Shown here piece after piece: positions 35,216 through 44,138 of a DNA stretch of 64,000 nucleotides. The notes under the pieces were generated by a model. It worked only from the letters and a program-made list of their open reading frames with translations. It did no database searches and was not told where the DNA came from. Numbering within the stretch: the first letter of the stretch is position 1; each line of letters opens with the position of its first letter. This stretch comes from Gillisia mitskevichiae (GTDB taxonomy: Bacteria > Bacteroidota > Bacteroidia > Flavobacteriales > Flavobacteriaceae): NCBI RefSeq assembly GCF_003634585.1, contig NZ_RBLG01000003.1:124001-188000 (forward strand), read 5' to 3'. A program made the translations under genes and the position numbers.

Positions 35216-36373
35216 TTAAAATTGAATATCGTAAAAGGATTTTTTTAAGTTGTTTACATCTTGATTTCGAAAAATATCCATTATTTTTTCAACGGTATTT
35301 CCAGAACCATATAGTTGCTCCTGACTTTTAATTTTTGTTCTAAAAGAAATATCAACTGCTTTTTCGTGAGCTAAAGTGATAGCTTCAACTGTTGGTTCAG
35401 CCTGAATAACACTTTCCGATAATATTCGTCCTTTTTGCCTGTCCCCTACATTTATAGTTGGAATATTAAAATAAGGCACTTCAATAATTCCGCTGGATGA
35501 ATTTCCCAAGTTAACATCCATAAACTTTAAAGCAGATAGATATCGCAATTGTCCCATGGATTTAAAAGCAACTGCTATCTCCTTGTTTTCATTTACGAAT
35601 TGTTCTATCATTTGATTTATTACACGCCCATTCTTATCAGAATTGGCATGAGTAAATATAAAATGTGTGTCTTCCAATGAACCCAAGCCATCTAAAATAG
35701 CTTTAAACTGACCCTGAGCCGATTGATTTTCTAATGTAACAGGATGAAATGTAATTAGAATATTATTCTTGCCTAATTTAAAATTAATCGATTTTTCGAA
35801 CTCATCTTTATTTAGAAGAACCATATTTTTTATAGAATCCAAACCGATAGCCCCAACATTGAAAACACGATCGGGATGTTCTCCCAACTGAATGATCCTC
35901 TTCCTGTATGTTTCTGTAGAAGCAAAATGCAAATAACTCATTTTCGTAATTGCATGTCTTATACTTTCATCATAAGCACCTTCAGTGGTCTCTCCGCCAT
36001 GAATATGAGCTATTGGAATATTGCCTATCATAGCTGCGGTTGCTGCTGCTAACATTTCGGTTCGGTCCCCAAGTATGATTACCAAATCCGGATTTAATTC
36101 ATTCAAAGCATCAGCAAAACCAATCATCGCCAAGCCAACAGATTTGGTTATTCCCACGGCTGAATCTGAAGAAAGCAGGCATTCTACTTTTTTATCTATT
36201 TTATAACCTTTCTTTTCTATTTCATCAACAGTAAATCCAAATTCAGGAGAAAGATGCATCGCCGTTACAATAAGTTGCAATTGCATTTTCTGATCATTTT
36301 GAATTTCATCCATTAATGGACTCAATAATCCAAACTCTGCCCGGGTTCCTGTTACAACTGCTATTTTTTTCAA
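35216..36373 (-). CDS. legG: LegG/NeuC-type hydrolysing nucleotide-sugar 2-epimerase
   Basis: This 385-residue GT-B-fold hydrolysing epimerase starts IAVVTGTRAEFGLLSPLM and has VIILGDRTEMLAAA, IPIAHIHGGETTEGAYDESIRHA and GNSSSGIIEVP. These are the conserved NeuC/WecB motifs. In the GDP pathway it releases GDP and gives 2,4-diacetamido-2,4,6-trideoxymannose. It overlaps the synthase gene by four bases. The same fold makes ManNAc from UDP-GlcNAc, but the neighbouring trideoxy-sugar genes favour the legionaminic acid substrate. Confidence 0.85.
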   Translation of the reverse strand: MKKIAVVTGTRAEFGLLSPLMDEIQNDQKMQLQLIVTAMHLSPEFGFTVDEIEKKGYKIDKKVECLLSSDSAVGITKSVGLAMIGFADALNELNPDLVIILGDRTEMLAAATAAMIGNIPIAHIHGGETTEGAYDESIRHAITKMSYLHFASTETYRKRIIQLGEHPDRVFNVGAIGLDSIKNMVLLNKDEFEKSINFKLGKNNILITFHPVTLENQSAQGQFKAILDGLGSLEDTHFIFTHANSDKNGRVINQMIEQFVNENKEIAVAFKSMGQLRYLSALKFMDVNLGNSSSGIIEVPYFNIPTINVGDRQKGRILSESVIQAEPTVEAITLAHEKAVDISFRTKIKSQEQLYGSGNTVEKIMDIFRNQDVNNLKKSFYDIQF

Positions 36374-37383
36374 ATTAATTCTATTAAATCGTCTTCCTGA
36401 AAATCTTTTATTGCTTTCCGTCCAAGGATTTCATCCCATCTCATTGGATTGATTCCGATTCCCGGGCGTTTTATTGAAAGGTTTTCTTCTGAAAATACCT
36501 CACCTTTTTTAATGTTTTGAGAAGCAATAATACTTTTTCTGGCTATAGGTTTGTTTTTGGCCTCTGATGGAGAAGGTTCTTTTATTCCCGAACCTGAAAT
36601 CGCCTTTTCTATATTTCGAATAGCGGTGACCATTGCTTTTAACTCACAAGGCATTAAAGACGCCTTGTGATCTGGTCCGGGCAAATCCCTGTCTAAAGTA
36701 AAATGTTTTTCTATCACTTTTGCCCCCAATGCCACCGCGGCAATTGGAACTTCAATCCCCGAAGTATGGTCTGAATAGCCAATTTTTGTATTTAGCTGTT
36801 TTTGAATATCCAACATCGCTTTTAAATTGACATCTCCCATTGGGGTAGGATACTCAGTATTGCAATGCAAAATTGTAATGTTTTCTTGTTTTGTCCCATT
36901 CTCTATCAACACCTTAAAAGCGGCATTTATTTCATCCATATTGGCCATTCCTGTAGAGAGAATAATCTCAGGGAAAAGTTTTGCCATAACACGCAGGTAG
37001 GGTAGATTCGTTATCTCACCCGAAGGTATCTTAGCCAATTTCAATCCTAAAGATTTTAAATAAGTAAGGCTTTCCAGATCAAACGCCGTAGATAAAAATT
37101 TTATATTTTTACTCTCACAATAGTGTATCAATTCCAGATGCATCTCTTCTGAAATTTCTAACTTTTTCAACATTTCATATTGTGAATCCTTATCTCCCGT
37201 ATTTGAATCCTGATATTTAGCCCTGGAAGCAGATTTTGTCACCATTTTATCCGCTTTAAAGGTTTGGAATTTTACATAATCCACTCCCGCCTCAGCGGCT
37301 GCATCAATTAGCTTTTTAGCCGTATCAATGCTTCCGTTGTGATTCACGCCTGCTTCGGCTATAATTAAAACTCTATCTCTCAT
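36370..37383 (-). CDS. legI: LegI/NeuB-type legionaminic acid synthase
   Basis: A 337-residue synthase with a TIM-barrel catalytic domain and a C-terminal SAF antifreeze-like domain. Motifs are IIAEAGVNHNGS, VKFQTFKADK, STAFDLESL, KIPSGEITNLP, LHCNTEYPTP, GYSDHTSG and EKHFTLDRDLPGPDHKASL. SAF begins near residue 280 (ARKSIIASQNIKKGE). It condenses phosphoenolpyruvate with the 6-deoxy-ManNAc-type sugar to give a nine-carbon acid. The gene overlaps its neighbours by four bases on each side. Named by the pathway genes around it. Confidence 0.9.
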   Translation of the reverse strand: MRDRVLIIAEAGVNHNGSIDTAKKLIDAAAEAGVDYVKFQTFKADKMVTKSASRAKYQDSNTGDKDSQYEMLKKLEISEEMHLELIHYCESKNIKFLSTAFDLESLTYLKSLGLKLAKIPSGEITNLPYLRVMAKLFPEIILSTGMANMDEINAAFKVLIENGTKQENITILHCNTEYPTPMGDVNLKAMLDIQKQLNTKIGYSDHTSGIEVPIAAVALGAKVIEKHFTLDRDLPGPDHKASLMPCELKAMVTAIRNIEKAISGSGIKEPSPSEAKNKPIARKSIIASQNIKKGEVFSEENLSIKRPGIGINPMRWDEILGRKAIKDFQEDDLIELI

Positions 37384-38003
37384 AATTCTCTTCCTGGATT
37401 TCCAACTATTTTTCTGTTATCGGCAATATTATTCAAAATTACAGACCCCGCCCCGATAATCACATTAGCACCAATTCTCACCCCTTGTTTAATTACCGAA
37501 TTTGCTCCTACAAATGTATTATCTCCAATAAATACATTTCCCGCTAAAACAGCTCCAGGAGCAATATGAACTCCATTTCCAATAATACATTCATGCTCTA
37601 TAATGCATCCAGTATTTAATATACAAATATCTCCTATTTCCACCAAAGTATTTACAGATACATTCCTTGAAATAAAATTACCATTCCCAAATTGAACTTT
37701 TGTCGATATTGAAGCTGACGGATGTATTACATTAAGTAAATCTACACCCTTAGAGATTAACAAATCGACCGTTTTTCTTCTTATAAGGTTATCTCCAATC
37801 CCTAAAATATAATCATATTCTTTGTTCCAAAAGGCAAAATCTAAATCATCTTCAAATCCTAAATAAGCCAAATCAAAGGGGTTTTTAGTAATTTGTTTTT
37901 TATCGGTATAATATCTCAAATTCATGTTTGATGTAATTGCCGCATCTGCAACAACAAATCCATGACCAGAATAACCCACAAGTACAACTTCTCTATTTAA
38001 CAC
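37380..38003 (-). CDS. legH: LegH/NeuD-family sugar N-acetyltransferase
   Basis: A 207-residue NeuD-like protein with an N-terminal VLVGYSGHGFVVAD nucleotide-sugar region and a C-terminal beta-helix (GNVFIGDNTFVGANSV, IGANVIIGAGSV). The catalytic-type His lies in EHECIIGNGVHIAPGA. It is expected to acetylate the 4-amino group of the GDP-amino sugar produced by LegC. The start is a GTG at 38003 that overlaps the LegC stop by 11 bases. No ATG is suitably placed, so translation is probably coupled to LegC. Confidence 0.85.
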   Translation of the reverse strand: MLNREVVLVGYSGHGFVVADAAITSNMNLRYYTDKKQITKNPFDLAYLGFEDDLDFAFWNKEYDYILGIGDNLIRRKTVDLLISKGVDLLNVIHPSASISTKVQFGNGNFISRNVSVNTLVEIGDICILNTGCIIEHECIIGNGVHIAPGAVLAGNVFIGDNTFVGANSVIKQGVRIGANVIIGAGSVILNNIADNRKIVGNPGREL

Positions 38004-39135
38004 TACTTGGAATATTTACTATTCTATCTACCAAAAATTTGGCATTCCCCTGTTCATCTTTTAAACAATCCTGATACATTGGTAATCTAAACATTAATTC
38101 CCAGATTGGTCGGGTCATTACTTTAGCCTCATTGGTCTCCTTTAAAAAAAGATCCCTGGCATTCCTATTTTCGAGCTCTACACACATCAACCAGTAATTG
38201 GCTTTTGTTTCCGACAATTCAGTCCTGAATTTTGCATCTGCTCCTTTAAAGAATTCTTCGTATCTTTTTGCCAACTCTATCTTTTTTTCAAGAAACCAAT
38301 TGAGTTTTTCAAGTTGTGCACAAGCCAGGGCTGCATTGAGATTTGGCATTCTATAATTATATCCCAACTCATCGTGAACATATTCGTATGCATGAGGTTG
38401 CTTTGCGGTAGTGGTTAAATATTTTGCTTTAATTCCCAAAGCGTCATTATTTGTAACAATTGCTCCTCCGCCTCCACTGGTAACTATTTTGTTTCCGTTA
38501 AAGGAAAAAATCCCTACTTCGCCAAAACTTCCTGTTGGCCGCCCTTTAAATTCACTACCCAAAGATTCTGCAGCATCCTCCACTACCGGGATTTTCCAAT
38601 CATCGCAAATTTTAATCAATTCATCAATATATACAGGAAAACCAAAAGTGTGCATTGGTAAACAAGCCGCTATTTTATTGCCGCTTTTTTTATTATAACA
38701 TCCGTCTTCCCGAAGTTCTCCATATTCTTCCAGGAAATTTTGAACCGCCTTGGGAGATAAGCCCATTGTATCAAGATCAACATCTATAAATACAGGTTTG
38801 GCTCCATTATAGGCAATTGCATTGGCTGTAGCCACAAAAGTAAGTGCTTGGGTTAAAACTTCGTCTCCACTATTAACTCCAACTAAACGCAAAGCAACCT
38901 GGATTCCGGAAGTTCCGTTAACAACCGCTACCGCTTTTTTCGTTTGGGTAATATCCTGCATCATTTCTTCAAACCTATCTACATAAGCTCCCACTGAAGA
39001 AACAAACGTAGAATCTATGGTATCCAGAAGGTATTTTTTTTCGTTCCCCACAAATCTCGGTTCGTGGAGCGGAATAAAATCCTGAGTCTGGTAAATTTCC
39101 CGTATAAATGAAATGGTATTTTTAATTTCTGACAT
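37993..39135 (-). CDS. legC: LegC-family sugar aminotransferase
   Basis: A 380-residue PLP aminotransferase with LegC-type features: FIPLHEPRFVGNEKKYL near the start, the GTSGIQVALRLV loop, PVVEDAAESLGS, and the Schiff-base Lys in SFNGNKIVTSGGGGA. It aminates the 4-keto sugar made by LegB, with glutamate as donor. The start overlaps the LegB stop by one base. It differs clearly from the WecE-type (42099) and VioA-type (60011) aminotransferases of this window. Confidence 0.88.
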   Translation of the reverse strand: MSEIKNTISFIREIYQTQDFIPLHEPRFVGNEKKYLLDTIDSTFVSSVGAYVDRFEEMMQDITQTKKAVAVVNGTSGIQVALRLVGVNSGDEVLTQALTFVATANAIAYNGAKPVFIDVDLDTMGLSPKAVQNFLEEYGELREDGCYNKKSGNKIAACLPMHTFGFPVYIDELIKICDDWKIPVVEDAAESLGSEFKGRPTGSFGEVGIFSFNGNKIVTSGGGGAIVTNNDALGIKAKYLTTTAKQPHAYEYVHDELGYNYRMPNLNAALACAQLEKLNWFLEKKIELAKRYEEFFKGADAKFRTELSETKANYWLMCVELENRNARDLFLKETNEAKVMTRPIWELMFRLPMYQDCLKDEQGNAKFLVDRIVNIPSSVK

Positions 39136-40322
39136 TACATTTTTGAATCTAAATATTTCCCGGTTTCCTTATGCCCAAAATCTGGGATCATTTTATGGAA
39201 CAAAGCTACAATTTCTTGTTTGGTCCAATTTTTAGAGAATCTGAAATTAGAAATGCGCTCTTCAAAATATTGAAGTTGTTCGTTTTCTAATTTCAATTCA
39301 TTTTTAATGATCCCTAAATTTTGAAACCTTTCAAGATCCAAAGTTTCCTTAGCTGTAAAGAACTCTTCAAAATCTTTTTCCCCAGTAGTATCACTTCCCG
39401 TAAAATAACAAGGCCATTTTTTTTGATCCGGCAATGTTTTTACCAGTTCGCGGGCTTCCTCTTCATTTTCGCAAAGATAAGGCTCGTAACCCAACTGTTC
39501 AAGATATTTAATAGCAATATCTGCAAATGAAATTAAATGTAATTTTTCACTCAATTTTGGAAAAAACACATCTCTATTTTCTCCAAATATACAGGACATC
39601 AAACACAACTCCCCACTTTCCTGAGGGGTTACGAAATAACGTTTCACATCATTTGGGGCTACAATGGGCTGCCTTTTTTGAATTCGTTGGTTGAACCCGT
39701 GCAATAAAGAACCGTCAGAAAAAGCAACGTTGGCGAAACGGGCAGTGGATATTTTGATGTCCTTGCTCCTGCGCATTAAAAACATCTCCATAATCCTCTT
39801 GGAAGCTCCCATCATGTTAACTGGATTAGCAGCCTTATCTGTAGAAACACAGAAATATTTTTTGGTGCCATTTTCAATAGATTGAAGTAGGGTTTTATCG
39901 GTATTAAAAACGTTGACATCAATCATTCTCATAAGGGTAAAAGGATCCTTTTCGCTACGAACATGTTTTAATGCGGAAAGATTTAGAACATAATCATATT
40001 TTCCATCGGCTTTAATAAAAGCTTCATATTCAAGCGAACCTAGATCTAAAGCGAAGGTTTTAAAGTCCCCGTCAATATATCCATAAGAACTGCGTATATC
40101 CCTCACTAGTTCTACCATATTGTTTTCACTGATATCAACAACATGAAGTTTAAGTGGTTTCCTTTTAAAAATTTCCTTTGTAACTGCCTGGCCTATGGAC
40201 CCGGCACCGCCAAGAACGAGGAAGGAAGAGTCGGAAATTTCATCGTTGAGTTCATTTTCATGCAAAAGGATATCTTCCTCAAATAAGGGTTTATTTCTTC
40301 CTATTAAATTTAGTACATTCAT
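39135..40322 (-). CDS. legB: LegB-type nucleotide-sugar 4,6-dehydratase
   Basis: A 395-residue soluble extended SDR with NAD-binding LVLGGAGSIGQAV near residue 35, LSALKHVRSEKDP, and the active-site stretch STDKAANPVNMMGASKR, which has Met where other SDRs have Tyr. It lacks the membrane domain of the PglF/WbpM type at 9449. The size and C-terminal region (TGSDTTGEKDFEEF) fit LegB. It gives the 4-keto-6-deoxy product for LegC. This is the first gene of the nine-gene overlapping operon; 60 bp separates it from the GT-C gene. Confidence 0.85.
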   Translation of the reverse strand: MNVLNLIGRNKPLFEEDILLHENELNDEISDSSFLVLGGAGSIGQAVTKEIFKRKPLKLHVVDISENNMVELVRDIRSSYGYIDGDFKTFALDLGSLEYEAFIKADGKYDYVLNLSALKHVRSEKDPFTLMRMIDVNVFNTDKTLLQSIENGTKKYFCVSTDKAANPVNMMGASKRIMEMFLMRRSKDIKISTARFANVAFSDGSLLHGFNQRIQKRQPIVAPNDVKRYFVTPQESGELCLMSCIFGENRDVFFPKLSEKLHLISFADIAIKYLEQLGYEPYLCENEEEARELVKTLPDQKKWPCYFTGSDTTGEKDFEEFFTAKETLDLERFQNLGIIKNELKLENEQLQYFEERISNFRFSKNWTKQEIVALFHKMIPDFGHKETGKYLDSKM

Positions 40323-40382
40323 ATATTCAATAATATATTATATTTTTAAAATTGATCATTTTTATAACAGATGCAATTAACC

Positions 40383-41954
40383 TTATAATACTTTTAAATT
40401 AAAGTCAAAATATTCCGTCCATCTCTCCTTATTTCCACTTAAATAATCTCCATAATAAGTAACTAAAGGGTAAATTGGCAATGATTTTTTTGAATAGCTA
40501 ATTTCTAATTCTAAATTAGGGTTAACCAGGTGATAATTTGAAAGATTATAACTAAAAAAATACGGTGTCAACTTTTTAAATGTACTATCCTGATTATTTG
40601 AAATAAATTCATTTCTCTGAATTAACATTATATTTTCTTTCGGATGGCTCAATTTCAAAATACCACTTAATTCATAAAAGCTAGATGGATTTCCTTTGTG
40701 AGTAAAATTAGATGTATTGTCTTTGTATAAAATTGTTTGTGGAAAATCCCTTGAAAAATTTTGTGATTCTAAATAATTATTAACAACTACCTGTTTCATA
40801 AATCCTTTAAAATAATTGAATTGAATAATAATATTCAGGATAACAAATAATCCTATACTCATGGCTAATGTCAAATTCCTTATTGTCTTTGACGAAATAT
40901 AAAAAATTAAATTAACAACCAATAAACTAATTCCAAAACCAATTAGCAACTGATGTCTTGATGAATAACCAGTAAAAGTAGGATACTTATCTACAAGAAT
41001 ATATGGGAATAACCCAATAAAACAAACTATCAATCCGATTAAAAATTTTGTCTTTGTAGATTTTAAATTTAAATTGAACCTGCTTAATTTAAAAAAAATA
41101 AATCCTGAGAGAATAACAAACAATAATATAAATTCTAAATTCTGGAATAATTCCTTTAACAGTGGGTATAGTGTTATAAAGAATGCATAGATTGATCTAA
41201 TTAAGCGATAAGGAATCTCAAAAAATGATTCCAATTTAATCTCATTATAATTCATTTCTTTGTATTGCAGAGATGGAGAAAAATATAAAGCTCTAACTAT
41301 CCAAAAAATAACTGGCATGATAATAAAATCAATATGACTTATAATTGATTTTATTAGTATATTAAATACAACTTTTATTTTTTTTATTTTATGCTCTATT
41401 ATAAACCGAAGGTCTTCATAGAAAATAATTAATAAAAGTGGTATTAAATAAAAGAAAATTAAAGAAGTTGTGAAAAAAGATATAAAAAACAATATTAAAC
41501 TTAAAATCCTGAAAAGGAATATTCTTTCAAATTTATAAATTATCAAGAAATATGTTGCAGTTATGAACAAAGTTAAACATAGTGTATAAGGTAAAACTAT
41601 CATTGTGATTTTAGCATCAAACAAGGGTAATACACTATATACCAATATGCCAAAATATAAAAATATTGAGTTTTTATACTTAAATTTATCTATGATTTTA
41701 AATAAAATAAAAATGGATAATAGCTGTAGTATAATTGTGCAAAAATGATATATTAAGGGGGTATTAATAAGATTTTGAAGAAATATATGCATGTATCCAA
41801 AAACAACGACTCCATTCCCATAAAATTGGTTCATTATCCCTTCATCATTCATATTATAAAGTGTCCAATCATCCCAGAAAATACCGGAATATGTTAACAT
41901 CATAAAATTGCCAATAAAATAGAGAATATATGTTAATTTTTTAATGCTATCCAT
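40383..41954 (-). CDS. GT-C-like polytopic membrane glycosyltransferase
   Basis: A 523-residue protein with about 11-12 hydrophobic helices and a short periplasmic-type C-terminal domain from about residue 410. The first loop contains FWDDWTLYN, placing acidic residues where GT-C enzymes use a catalytic Asp. No signature of ArnT or GtrS is otherwise recognisable. It could be the final transferase that moves a sugar from undecaprenyl phosphate to the polymer. The coding sequence is visibly AT-richer than the LegB and WecE genes on either side and uses many Ile, Phe and Lys codons, suggesting separate acquisition. It sits 144 bp downstream of the transaminase gene. Confidence 0.6.
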   Translation of the reverse strand: MDSIKKLTYILYFIGNFMMLTYSGIFWDDWTLYNMNDEGIMNQFYGNGVVVFGYMHIFLQNLINTPLIYHFCTIILQLLSIFILFKIIDKFKYKNSIFLYFGILVYSVLPLFDAKITMIVLPYTLCLTLFITATYFLIIYKFERIFLFRILSLILFFISFFTTSLIFFYLIPLLLIIFYEDLRFIIEHKIKKIKVVFNILIKSIISHIDFIIMPVIFWIVRALYFSPSLQYKEMNYNEIKLESFFEIPYRLIRSIYAFFITLYPLLKELFQNLEFILLFVILSGFIFFKLSRFNLNLKSTKTKFLIGLIVCFIGLFPYILVDKYPTFTGYSSRHQLLIGFGISLLVVNLIFYISSKTIRNLTLAMSIGLFVILNIIIQFNYFKGFMKQVVVNNYLESQNFSRDFPQTILYKDNTSNFTHKGNPSSFYELSGILKLSHPKENIMLIQRNEFISNNQDSTFKKLTPYFFSYNLSNYHLVNPNLELEISYSKKSLPIYPLVTYYGDYLSGNKERWTEYFDFNLKVL

Positions 41955-42098
41955 TAAGGAGAATTATTTGAATGTTAAAGTTATCCTGTGAAATTAAGAC
42001 ATTAAATAGCTCCTTTTCCACAGATAAATATTAAAGCACATCTGCGCTTATAAAACCATAAATTACACCTAACGAGATTAAGCAAAATCCAAACAATA

Positions 42099-43250
42099 TT
42101 AGATATTCTTAACAGCCTCATATAGCTCATTTTTAATGAAATTTATGGCGTCCTTTTCCAGTTCGTAAAAAAACGGAAGTCTTACAACACAATCTGTATA
42201 GCGGTCCGCATTTACCAAATTTCTGCCATCGTGTTGATCTAAATAAAACGGACTTTTATGCAAACTCAAATAATGAAACACGGCCAATATACCATTAGAT
42301 TTTAAGTTATCTATAACTACATTTCTTTGTTCCAAATCTTTACATACCAGATAAAACATGTGTGCATTATTGGTTGCAAAATCCGGAATTCCCGGGAGTC
42401 GAATATCATTTTCCATGGCCCATTCTTTTAAACCTTCATGATACTTATTCCAATGCTGAAGTCTTTTCGTTTGTATGTCGTCCAGATTCTCTAATTGTGC
42501 CCAGAGAAAGGCAGCAATAATTTCAGAGGGCAAAAAAGAACTTCCCACTGCCACCCAACCATATTTATCTACTTCTCCTCTAAAAAAAGCAGATCTGTTG
42601 GTTCCCTTTTCCCAAATAATTTCGGCTTTAGCCATAAATTGAGGATCGTTAATGGCCAGCATTCCTCCTTCCCCTGAAATGATATTCTTGGTTTCATGAA
42701 AAGAAAATGCAGCCAAATGACCAATAGATCCAAGAGCTCTTTTAATGCCGTCCTTTCCGGTATAAAAACTCTCGATTGCCTGTGCGGCATCTTCTATAAC
42801 AAAAAGATCGTATTTATCTGCCAATGCCATGATCTTATCCATATCACAGGCAACTCCGGCATAATGCACAGGGACAATCGCTTTGGTTTTGGAGGTGATT
42901 AAAGCTTCAATACTGTCTTCGTCAATACCGGGATGATCTTCTCTGCTGTCTGCAAATATTATTTTGGCTCCTCTCAGAACAAAGGCATTTGCAGTCGAAA
43001 CAAAGGTATAGGAAGGCATAATTACTTCATCTCCTGGTTTGATATCAATGAGGAGTGCCGCCATTTCCAGCGCGTCTGTGCAGGAAGTGGTAAGCAAACA
43101 TTTCCTGAAGCTATAGCGCTCCTTTAAATAATCCTGACACAGTTTGGTATATTTTCCGTTCCCGGATATTTTACCTGCATTTACCGCATCATAAATATAA
43201 TGCGTTTCTTTGCCGGTGAGGTGGGGTTTGTTGAAAGGTATTTTTTCCAT
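42099..43250 (-). CDS. wecE: WecE/RffA-type dTDP-4-keto-6-deoxyglucose transaminase
   Basis: A 383-residue DegT family enzyme with IPFNKPHLTGKE at the start, TSCTDALEMAAL, IEDAAQAIES and the Schiff-base Lys in SFHETKNIISGEGGM, a WecE (TDP-4-oxo-6-deoxyglucose transaminase) signature. The predicted product is dTDP-4-amino-4,6-dideoxy-D-galactose (dTDP-Fuc4N). rmlA and rmlB in the same transcript supply dTDP-4-keto-6-deoxyglucose, and one base separates it from the formyltransferase gene. Length is normal for the family. Confidence 0.85.
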   Translation of the reverse strand: MEKIPFNKPHLTGKETHYIYDAVNAGKISGNGKYTKLCQDYLKERYSFRKCLLTTSCTDALEMAALLIDIKPGDEVIMPSYTFVSTANAFVLRGAKIIFADSREDHPGIDEDSIEALITSKTKAIVPVHYAGVACDMDKIMALADKYDLFVIEDAAQAIESFYTGKDGIKRALGSIGHLAAFSFHETKNIISGEGGMLAINDPQFMAKAEIIWEKGTNRSAFFRGEVDKYGWVAVGSSFLPSEIIAAFLWAQLENLDDIQTKRLQHWNKYHEGLKEWAMENDIRLPGIPDFATNNAHMFYLVCKDLEQRNVVIDNLKSNGILAVFHYLSLHKSPFYLDQHDGRNLVNADRYTDCVVRLPFFYELEKDAINFIKNELYEAVKNI

Positions 43251-43251
43251 T

Positions 43252-44127
43252 CTATTTTAATTGTGTTCTAAATTTTTTAAAAACAAAGGGATTATTATTT
43301 AAATCCTCAATTACGAGAAGTTTAACCGCTTTTTTTCCACAGAGAATAATAGGATACTCTTCATCATACATCAACAGTTTTCCTGGAGCAGGGATTTCAG
43401 ATATTATATCATGAACAACTTCACATTCTCTTATTCGAATTATTTCCCCATCTTCAGTTTTACTCTTAGCTCCTCCATACGGATATCCAACAGCATCTAC
43501 AAACCTCACAATTTCAGCGGCCTCTTTAGCCCAGTCTATATAATAATCATCTTCATTTCTCCATATACTATATGTAGCATCATTTTTCATTTGAGGTAAA
43601 CTGGGCAATATATTTTTTTCTAATATGGCATTCATTATATATAAAACTATATCAACATATAAATTAGCTATTAATTCAATTGCTTTTTGAATTTTAAGAG
43701 GATAGGTTATATTCACCTTTTTTTGAAAAATAATATCACCTTCATCCATTTTATCATTTGCCCAAATAGCAGAGGCCCCTATATATGTCTCTCCATTGAT
43801 GAGCATATTTACAGTCGGAGAAAAGCCCCTATATTTTGGGAGAAATGAGTCATGTAAAACAATAAGATTTTTTTGATCTTTAATTAACCATCTCCAACCT
43901 ATTGCTAAAGAATGTTCACTTTGAATTGTCAAATTTTGACCTCGTTCTATATACTTGATATTATAATTGTTGCAAAGTACACGAATTTCATCAAAATAAT
44001 CTTCCTCATTTCCTTTGTCCCTTGCACCCACAACTAAATCAATGTTGCTTAAGTATTTATTGGTCTTAGTTAAAGCTGTTAATACTTTATAACCTTTCTT
44101 ATTCAACAAATAAAGTGTTAACGCCAT
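43252..44127 (-). CDS. Formyltransferase-like (amino-sugar N-formyltransferase)
   Basis: This 291-residue protein shows a formyl-transferase domain: LHDSFLPKYRGFSPTVNML, then GASAIWANDKMDEGDII, followed by an OMF-like C-terminal part. The His of LHDS and the Asp of DEGD match the catalytic His and Asp. The usual Asn two residues before the His is not seen, since that position reads IVLH. The N-terminus starts at ALTLYLLNKKGY, so the first beta-strand seems missing, and an in-frame stop just upstream rules out a longer start. It would formylate the amine made by the WecE-type transaminase. Confidence 0.7.
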   Translation of the reverse strand: MALTLYLLNKKGYKVLTALTKTNKYLSNIDLVVGARDKGNEEDYFDEIRVLCNNYNIKYIERGQNLTIQSEHSLAIGWRWLIKDQKNLIVLHDSFLPKYRGFSPTVNMLINGETYIGASAIWANDKMDEGDIIFQKKVNITYPLKIQKAIELIANLYVDIVLYIMNAILEKNILPSLPQMKNDATYSIWRNEDDYYIDWAKEAAEIVRFVDAVGYPYGGAKSKTEDGEIIRIRECEVVHDIISEIPAPGKLLMYDEEYPIILCGKKAVKLLVIEDLNNNPFVFKKFRTQLK

Positions 44128-44138
44128 TAATTATCTGA

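Noticed and set aside
33492-37383. Sialic acid (Neu5Ac) pathway from NeuA, NeuB and NeuC-like genes
   Set aside because: The presence of LegB, LegC, LegH and a PtmE-like gene in the same overlapping run argues for legionaminic acid.
36370-40322. Pseudaminic acid pathway
   Set aside because: A NeuC-type hydrolysing 2-epimerase is present, while the PseG-type hydrolase and PseH-type acetyltransferase of that pathway are not seen.
42569-42790. 73-residue minus-strand frame inside the WecE-type gene
   Set aside because: Overlaps a well-conserved coding sequence in another frame and has no recognisable features.
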